Source: Castanea sativa
Taxonomy: Eukaryota; Streptophyta; Magnoliopsida; Fagales; Fagaceae
Length of the DNA: 64,000 nucleotides
Direction of reading: 5' to 3'
NCBI RefSeq assembly: GCF_040712315.1
Contig: NC_134018.1
Coordinates: 41,169,335-41,233,334 of the forward strand
A program made the position numbers and the translations under genes. The notes under the pieces were generated by a model that was not told where the DNA came from, made no database searches, and worked only from the letters and a program-made list of their open reading frames with translations. This document shows, one piece after another, positions 58,279 to 64,000 of this stretch. How positions within the stretch are numbered: the stretch's first letter is position 1; each line of letters begins with the position of its first letter.

Positions 58279-60686
58279 TGCTAATCTAATCTAAACTTAG
58301 AGTTGAGGGGTTTCCTGTTTCCCATGCCCAACCCATGCCCATGCCCAACAATTGCTAGTGTTATGCATGTGATTCAGAAATCATTATAACAATACTACTA
58401 TACTATACTATACTACTCATATATGTTTGTTGGATAGCGCAGCCCACACACATGATCTTTTGATTAACTACTATGACCTCGCATTTTCTTGCCGCTATCC
58501 CAACTTTTGATACTTTCCTGCATCTGCTACTTCTACCTTGTGTTGCTTCCTACTCTTAGTTGCCTACCTGGGATCCCCTTGCATTATGCTTCAAACCAAC
58601 TTCTTCTTTCCTGTCTTACTTTTGTTTTTTTCATTCTCTCTCTCTGCTTTGATTCATTTTGTTATGTAAGTCTCTCTATAATCTCACAAATTGATCTCTC
58701 ACTTCACATACTACATATTAGGAGATATTTGTGGACTATTTTTCTATTTGAGATTGTGAAAAATTGATCTAATTTGTCTTGTTGAATAAGGGAAAAGTTT
58801 TTTTTTTTTTAAATATTTAAATTGTTTCTTATTTCCTGTTGAAGAGAGTCTACTTTCAATTTAGCCAAGACCCTTATAGCTCAACTGGCTCTTCTTAGTG
58901 TTTCCAATGGAGACATCCAGCCTTCTAGGGTCAAATCCCCCCTTTCCCATTGTCACTATCAAACTATCAAAACAAAAAAAAAGTCTACTTGCAATTTAAT
59001 TTATCAAAAACTGCTAATCTGCAAGTTGTGAATAATTTTGTTTAATACAATCTTTGCTAGTATTATTTGCATTGAGAAATGCTATGATAATTTATAGATC
59101 ACAGGTTTTGTATTTTGTTTTTTTTCGTACATGAAGGGCCTTTATATCCGCTCAAGATTAACAATCAATCCTGATAAAGTTTATAGAATGGCCATGAGGA
59201 GGCTTAATACGTCTGCTGGGATCCTTGAGGTTATGGGTGCCCCTCTTTCTGGAACAGAATTGAGAGCCTATGTGATGTCAGGAGGAGGGCTTACACTGAA
59301 GAACTTCAAGCCTAGTCTTAGGACCAAAAGGTGTTTTCTCATCTTCCCAATACGAGGTTCTGAGCGAAAGGGTCTTGTCAGTGTTGAAGTCAAGAAAAAA
59401 AAAGGCCAGGTTTGTTTCTATTCCAGCCACTTTCCCTGTATTCCTCACATCAGATGAGGCAATGAAACTTTCTATATGTGGTTGTATAAGTCTCTTTATT
59501 GCTCTGCCTCAGTGTCCTTTTGTAACATTGAATGGGACTGTCTTCAATATTTATGTGCACATTCTTCCTGCTCCATGTTGTCGAGATATGTAGACTGCAA
59601 GAATGATTTCATGTTATGTTGCTAGAGTTAGGTTTTTTGGGTCAGTTGGAGGTTCATTAAGCCTATGGGCTATAGAATGGGAGATAGCACTCTCCCTTTA
59701 AACCCGTTCTCAGGAATGTGATATTCTATTCCAAGCATTTGGCATGAGGGCCAGAGAATTACTATTTGAATTAACCAGCACCATCAATTGCTCCATAATT
59801 TTATCTTTAGCTCTTGTCAGGTGGTGAGACTGAATGCCTTCTCACAACCCTTAATTTGTATATTACTGCTTCTTTAGTTAATTAGAAGTTATCTGACAGC
59901 TCATACAGTTGATAACCACGTTAATGCATGCATCCACAGGCAGAGACACACACACACACACATGAACAAATGCTCTCACATATAGTCCATCAATCACAGA
60001 GAGAGAGAGAGAGATGAGGGTTCACTAAATTCCACTTTACTATATATATAGAAAATTGATTTTAACGTGGGTTCCAGTTAGCTCAACTAGTAAAGTCTTT
60101 TGTTGTCAAATAAGAGATTTGAGTTTCAATCCCAGCCTACACCAAAATCAATTGGTTTCTTGGCTTGATAATAAAGAAAAATCATTATAAAACGGATGCT
60201 ATAGGTTTGACACACTATCATATCTTAAAAAAAAAAAAACAAATGTGAACTTAATTACTCATTTTCTACAGCATCCCTCTAATACGGAACCTAGAATCAC
60301 TAGGATCTTTAGTCTTTTCTTCTGATATGGAACCTAGAACTTGGAGTGGTCAATTTTATTTTGTTTAATTGGTCTGATTATGCTTATTTAAGTATTTGGT
60401 GTAATCTTTCTTTCAGTATGATGTGAAGCTATTGGCAGTCGACATTCCCATGGCATCAGGACCTGACCAGCGATTATTCCTGATTGGAGATGAGGAAGAG
60501 TACAAGGTTGGTGGTGGGCTAATATCTGAGCTAAGAGATCCTGTAGTGAAAGCAATGGCAGCAATCAAGGAGTTTGATGATATTGATCAAATTGAAGAAG
60601 AGGAGGATGCTGAAAGAGAACTTCAGGAGGCAGAAAGGAAGCACCGTGAAGAAATCGAGAAGCTTGAAAAAGGTGGCTCACAGTAA
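57558..60686 (+). CDS. Mitochondrial COA1/TIM21-like membrane protein, 3 exons
   Basis: Exons: 57558-58154, 59137-59409, 60417-60686, all phase 0, giving 379 residues. The N-terminus is Ser/Arg-rich without acidic residues (SSSTSARLIRGLLLRRLQYN), a typical mitochondrial presequence. A hydrophobic helix (FLFGATGVLLCALLWRIMFG, about 152-171) and a second one near 186-203 precede a soluble domain with LNTSAGILEVMGAPLSGTEL, RCFLIFPIRGSERKGLVSVE and YDVKLLAVDIPM. The 'GAP-small loop-FP.xGxxxxGxVxV' layout matches the COA1/TIM21 fold used in respiratory-complex assembly and inner-membrane import. The last 45 residues are an acidic, helical tail (DDIDQIEEEEDAERELQEAE). Intron 1 and intron 2 each hold a SINE. 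Family by pattern only; the exact role in plants is not known to me. Confidence 0.82.
58246..58279. repeat. (CAA)n microsatellite in intron 1
   Basis: About ten CAA/ACA units. Confidence 0.92.
58862..58985 (+). mobile_element. tRNA-derived SINE in intron 1 of the COA1-like gene
   Basis: CCTTATAGCTCAACTGGCTC (A-box), CTAGGGTCAAATCCCCCC-like B-box, then CACTATCAAACTATCAAAAC and an A-rich tail. Related to the copy at 28285. Confidence 0.78.
59943..60014. repeat. (CA)n and (GA)n tracts in intron 2
   Basis: ACACACACACACACA at 59946 and GAGAGAGAGAGAGA at 59999. Confidence 0.9.
60068..60195 (+). mobile_element. tRNA-derived SINE in intron 2 of the COA1-like gene
   Basis: GTTAGCTCAACTAGTAAAG (A-box), GAGTTTCAATCCCAGCC (B-box) and AATCAATTGGTTTCTTGGCT tail. 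Confidence 0.78.
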
Positions 60687-61239
60687 TTGCTTCTTAAGAT
60701 TTCATCATTGCCTGTCCATTCTGTTGTGTTTTGTTTTACCACAGGAGCTTTTCAAGGAATGCTTGAGGTTTTGACTGTCAGATAAATGGAACTGGTGAAG
60801 GGATGCCATGCATCTGAGCCAGAGTTGATTGCAAGATTGACATTACCTTGTGCTGCTATTGTCATCTCTGGAAATTTCATGCATTTTTTATTATTAAAGT
60901 TGAGACGGCTTGGGACAAATAAAGCTAACAGTTGAGGCAACATGTCTGGCAACTGACATGGAAATTTAGTTTTTGTAATCTCTGATCATCTTTCATCGAA
61001 GGAAAATGTTTTCTTCTTCTTCCTAATTCAAGTGTTTTTTTTTTTTTTGGGAACTCTTCTCTGCAAGCTTATAGAATTGACATTTAGGAATAATAGCAGC
61101 TAGGGGAGTAGGTGAGGTCGGCAAATACTGTTACTCCAAATAAATTATCTTGGTGATAGGCCTTGATAATCCTTCTCCTCCTCCCAAGAAATGGTTTATA
61201 TCTCAATTTTGGACTAGTTACTAGCAATATGTCTAGAGA
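60687..61239. other. 3' flank of the COA1-like gene
   Basis: Likely 3' UTR to about 60970, then intergenic. No other gene seen. Confidence 0.5.
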
Positions 61240-61385
61240 CATAGAATTTCACAATTGCCAAGGTGGCAAATTGTTATTGTGAATAAAAATGTGATATCAG
61301 TGTTGGACTCAAATGAGAATCAGTTAAAACTTCGCAACTCTATTGATGGGAAAAATATTGTAAAAAATGTTGTTTGTACCATTAC
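61240..61385. repeat. Short MITE-like repeat, copy 4
   Basis: TTTCACAATTGCCAAGGTGG, TGTGATATCAGTGTTGGACT and AATATTGTAAAAAATGTTG in the same order as copies at 51275 and 52505. Confidence 0.5.
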
Positions 61386-61879
61386 TTAGTTACTAGTCTA
61401 ACTTTTTGGCGATGTTTGGAGGAGCTGTTGAAGGTAAGGTATTGAACATGCTGAACCACTTTTAACAATCACTTGCTTCACGGTCTGAAATGGTTTTACA
61501 CTTGCAGTGATTTAAGTCATCTTCATTTATAGGCTATCATAAACTGCTGGCCATGTTCTTCCCAGTTGTGCGTAGTTATTCAACCTCTTCGGTCATGAAT
61601 GCAAGGAAAGAGGAAGTCTTTTATTTTTAGTCTCTCTTAGCCAGAAGAGGATCTCTTACTATTTGATTGGTTGGAAAGGAAACAGGTAAGGAAAGAAAGT
61701 AGCTCACTCTCTCTCTCCTCCCCCCCCCCCCCCTCCCCCCAAAAAAAAAAAAATAAAATCCTTTGTACTTTACATTGGCAAGTGGGAGGAAATGGGAAGT
61801 ATATCTTTTGTCGATGAAGTTATTGTGAATGGGCCAATTTTCCCTTCCACAAATATGTTTATTATTAATCTAGAGCGAA
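61386..61879. other. Intergenic or LINE 5' region
   Basis: Poly-C followed by poly-A at 61719-61753. The LINE probably starts in this stretch; I cannot see where. Confidence 0.4.
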
Positions 61880-62791
61880 TGAGATGTGGTTGTCTATACT
61901 CCTTTCCCTAAGATTCAATATTTTAGTGGGAAGTTGGATGAAGTAACAGCTCAAAAGCACAAGTCACAAAAACGAATGGAGAGAGAAAACGTGCTTACTC
62001 TCTCTAGCAAAGAAAAAAATGAGCTCATCTGTAGCACGAAGAAGGTTATAGATAACCATCATGGCAACACAAAACGGATCGACAATAAGGTCCGAGTTAC
62101 TACTGATGCTGCAAAACCGAAGTTGTCTTTCAAGAAAAAACTGGTTGGCGAGATTCTAGGAGCTTTCGCACAAGCTTTTGATCTAACGGATAAAGAGGAG
62201 ACTGATATGGTACCAAGATCCTTCGAAGTAGACATGGAAAGCGACGAGATAAGGGAACTCAGGGAAGGTGTGGTTGCAGCAAAAATCTCTCAGGGATTAA
62301 AGCAGCGTATTCGGGCGCCATGGTCCAAGGCACTCATTGTGAGGGTATATGGGAGAACGGTGGGTTACGGCTTCCTTCATGCAAAAATCCTTTCTTTATG
62401 GAATTTGGTGGGAAGGATAGATTGTATTGATCTAGGGAAAGATTTCTTTCTCATTCGTTTTTCCAGTTAAGGAGGATCATGACTCGGTGCTTAAGAATGG
62501 GCCATGGTTCATCGGAGAAAACTTTCTGTCAATAAGACCTTGGGAACCAAACTTCAAACCAGCCACGACGGTGGTGTTGTTTGTTGCTGTATGGGTTAGG
62601 CTCAATGAGCGTCCAATTGAGTATTACGATTCTGAGGCCCTTCTCATCATCGGTCAAGCCATTGGGAATGTTCTTAGAATAGACACCCACACTGAAACCG
62701 GTACAAGGGGGAGGTACGCTAGACTGTGTATTCAGGTGGATATTGAGAAACCTCTTGCTAATGCGGTGCTAGTTGATAATATTGAACAACC
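61880..62791 (+). pseudogene. L1-type LINE ORF1 (DUF4283), frameshifted and interrupted
   Basis: The RNA-binding ORF1 protein of plant L1 elements. The DUF4283 region is clear: APWSKALIVRVYGRTVGYGF, LHAKILSLWN, GKDFFLIRF, then after a one-base frameshift near 62466 VKEDHDSVLKNGPWFIGENF, LSIRPWEPNF, VWVRLNERPIEYYDSEALL, IGNVLRIDTHT and RGRYARLCIQVDIEKPL. It stops at IEQP (62784-62792), just before the expected CCHC knuckle, where a Gypsy LTR begins. ORF2 is not in the window. Non-functional. Confidence 0.88.
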
Positions 62792-63251
62792 TGATGGGAC
62801 TGACAAAGTTAAACATAGACGAGGTGGTCTTACGGACGAACCTGACCAGTTATCGGCGTCATCAAAAGAAGAGTTAATGTCATTAAATGCTGCCAATAAA
62901 GCCTCAACCGTTACAAGACCAGCTGGACGAACCAATGGAAAGGCATTAACGCCCATTACTCCCCTAAAGACGTTATCAGAAGAATCATTAATACCCCAAC
63001 GGGTATAATCCCCAAGGGTATATAAAGCCCTCACAACACCAAAACAAGGGACGGAGACAACATCACAACTTGAACTAATTTTATTCTTGATATTTCAATT
63101 ATTGCCTTCTTTCGTACTGACTTTGCCATCGGAGGCGTTGTGGCAGGCACCACACCGGTGACCACTCGAATAAGTTCTTGCTCCCTCAAGGAGAATCACG
63201 GGAACCATCCGGACGAATCCTAGAGGAACCGACGAGATACCGCTTTATCGG
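62792..63251 (+). repeat. 5' LTR of a Tat-lineage Gypsy element
   Basis: Starts TGATGGGACTGAC where LINE similarity ends, and stops just before the primer site at 63252. A TATATAAAG promoter box lies at 63019-63027. The other LTR is beyond the window, so the target duplication cannot be checked. Confidence 0.75.
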
Positions 63252-63269
63252 TTGGCGCCGTCTGTGGGG
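63252..63269 (+). other. Primer binding site of the Gypsy element
   Basis: TTGGCGCCGTCTGTGGGG, the form usual for Tat-lineage elements. Confidence 0.85.
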
Positions 63270-63311
63270 ACGTTTCTCATACAACCAGAACGTGGTCCCT
63301 ACCAGCTCCAG

Positions 63312-64000
63312 ATGGAATCCAACCAGGACTCAGCGGCCTTAGCACAGCAAGTCTGAAATCTCGCAACCACTGTCGAAGAACTTACCAGACAGAACCAAGA
63401 GATGAGACAGAGGTTACAGCAAGAAGAGAACCGGTCAAGAGCTGTCCAAGAGGACGAAGGAGATAGCCATGGAAGGAGTGACCGAAGGAGAACGGTAACC
63501 CCAAAGGAACAGCATTCCGACATCCTCCAAGAGATGAGAAAGGAGATGGACGAATCGAAGCCTGGATAAAATGGTCAGAGCGACGGACTCCCCTTTTACC
63601 ATGGCAGTCCTAGAACGACCGGTGCCGGCGAAATTTCGGTTGCCTCAGCTCGAGCCTTTTGACGGGCTCAAGGATCCCCAAGATCACCTCAACACCTTCA
63701 GGACGACCTTAGGCCTTCAGCAGCCCCCCAATGAGATCATGTGTCGTTCCTTCCCACTACTTGCTCGAAGTGAGCCGGACGAGAGTGGTTCACAAGATTG
63801 CCCACTTCGTCCATCGACAACTTTGAGCAGTTAAGTAATGCTTTCCTGCGCCATTTTGTCGGGGGGCAACGCCCCAAGAGACCAGCGGATCACCTACTCA
63901 CTATTAAGCAAGGAGAGAGGGAGACCTTGCGATCGTACGTAAAACGCTTCACTCGGGAGACCCTAGAGGTTGACGACGCAGACGATAAGGTCCAGCTAAC
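63312..64000 (+). pseudogene. Tat-lineage Gypsy gag, partial
   Basis: Begins MESNQDSAALAQQV, then an in-frame TGA, a charged coil (TVEELTRQNQEMRQRLQQEE), DSPFTMAVLERPVPAKFRLP, PFDGLKDPQDHLNTF and, after a frameshift near 63760, HFVGGQRPKRPADHLLTIKQ and LRSYVKRFTRETLEVDD. This is the retrotransposon gag domain of the Tat lineage. It runs off the window. At least two stops or shifts make this copy inactive. Confidence 0.88.

Noticed and set aside
59375..59593. 72-codon frame overlapping exon 2 of the COA1-like gene
   Set aside because: Different frame, runs past a good donor into intron 2.
28285..60195. A-box/B-box pairs suggesting tRNA genes
   Set aside because: No cloverleaf can be closed and the segments continue into A-rich or common tails; they are SINEs.

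Overview
The window is nuclear DNA of a flowering plant, almost certainly a eudicot and probably woody. The evidence is spliced genes with GT-AG introns, a plant MIR319 hairpin, a plant-type ribosomal-protein promoter (site II plus telo-box), a plant mobile domain gene, and a dense mix of Copia, Gypsy-Tat, LINE, SINE, hAT, PIF and Mutator-like transposons. A Fagales-like tree is a guess from the SINE and MITE families, not a demonstration.

Layout. 1-11.3 kb is a nested retrotransposon block: a minus-strand Copia element (gag plus 5' LTR) sits inside the pol of a decayed Tat-lineage Ty3/Gypsy element. That element carries two RNase H domains, a ~120 bp tandem array split by an unrelated solo LTR, and an antisense accessory gene with its own TATA box. 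11.3-15.3 kb is AT-rich single-copy DNA holding a MIR319 gene on the minus strand. 16.6-28.4 kb is transposon debris: a second Copia-type gag and LTR, two solo LTRs of one family, two hAT-type elements with perfect 8-bp target duplications, PIF- and hAT-like MITEs, and a SINE. 28.65-38.87 kb holds a small and a very large (9.9 kb) Mutator-like element with related ends. The large one has ~0.8 kb inverted repeats built around identical-length short palindromes and contains two Copia solo LTRs, an LTR fragment, unidentified minus-strand coding remnants and, in its right arm, another 9-bp-TSD element with a GC-rich core.

Genes of the host. After an orphan exon near 39.5 kb come a complete seven-exon cytosolic glyoxalase II gene (minus, 41.39-45.79 kb), a four-exon ribosomal protein L10/uL16 gene (plus, 53.08-55.94 kb) and a three-exon gene for a mitochondrial COA1/TIM21-like protein (plus, 57.56-60.69 kb). 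Between the first two lies a 5.1 kb Mutator-like element carrying a spliced plant mobile domain gene fragment. The window ends with a LINE ORF1 interrupted by the 5' LTR, primer binding site and gag of another Tat-lineage Gypsy element.

The host genes are unrelated housekeeping or regulatory genes: methylglyoxal detoxification, translation, mitochondrial membrane assembly, and control of TCP transcription factors. They share only their setting: their introns and flanks have been colonised by SINEs, MITEs and solo LTRs, while their exons are intact. The most unusual pattern is that the two long-TIR Mutator-like elements, otherwise unrelated in sequence, both have arms made of rows of short imperfect palindromes.
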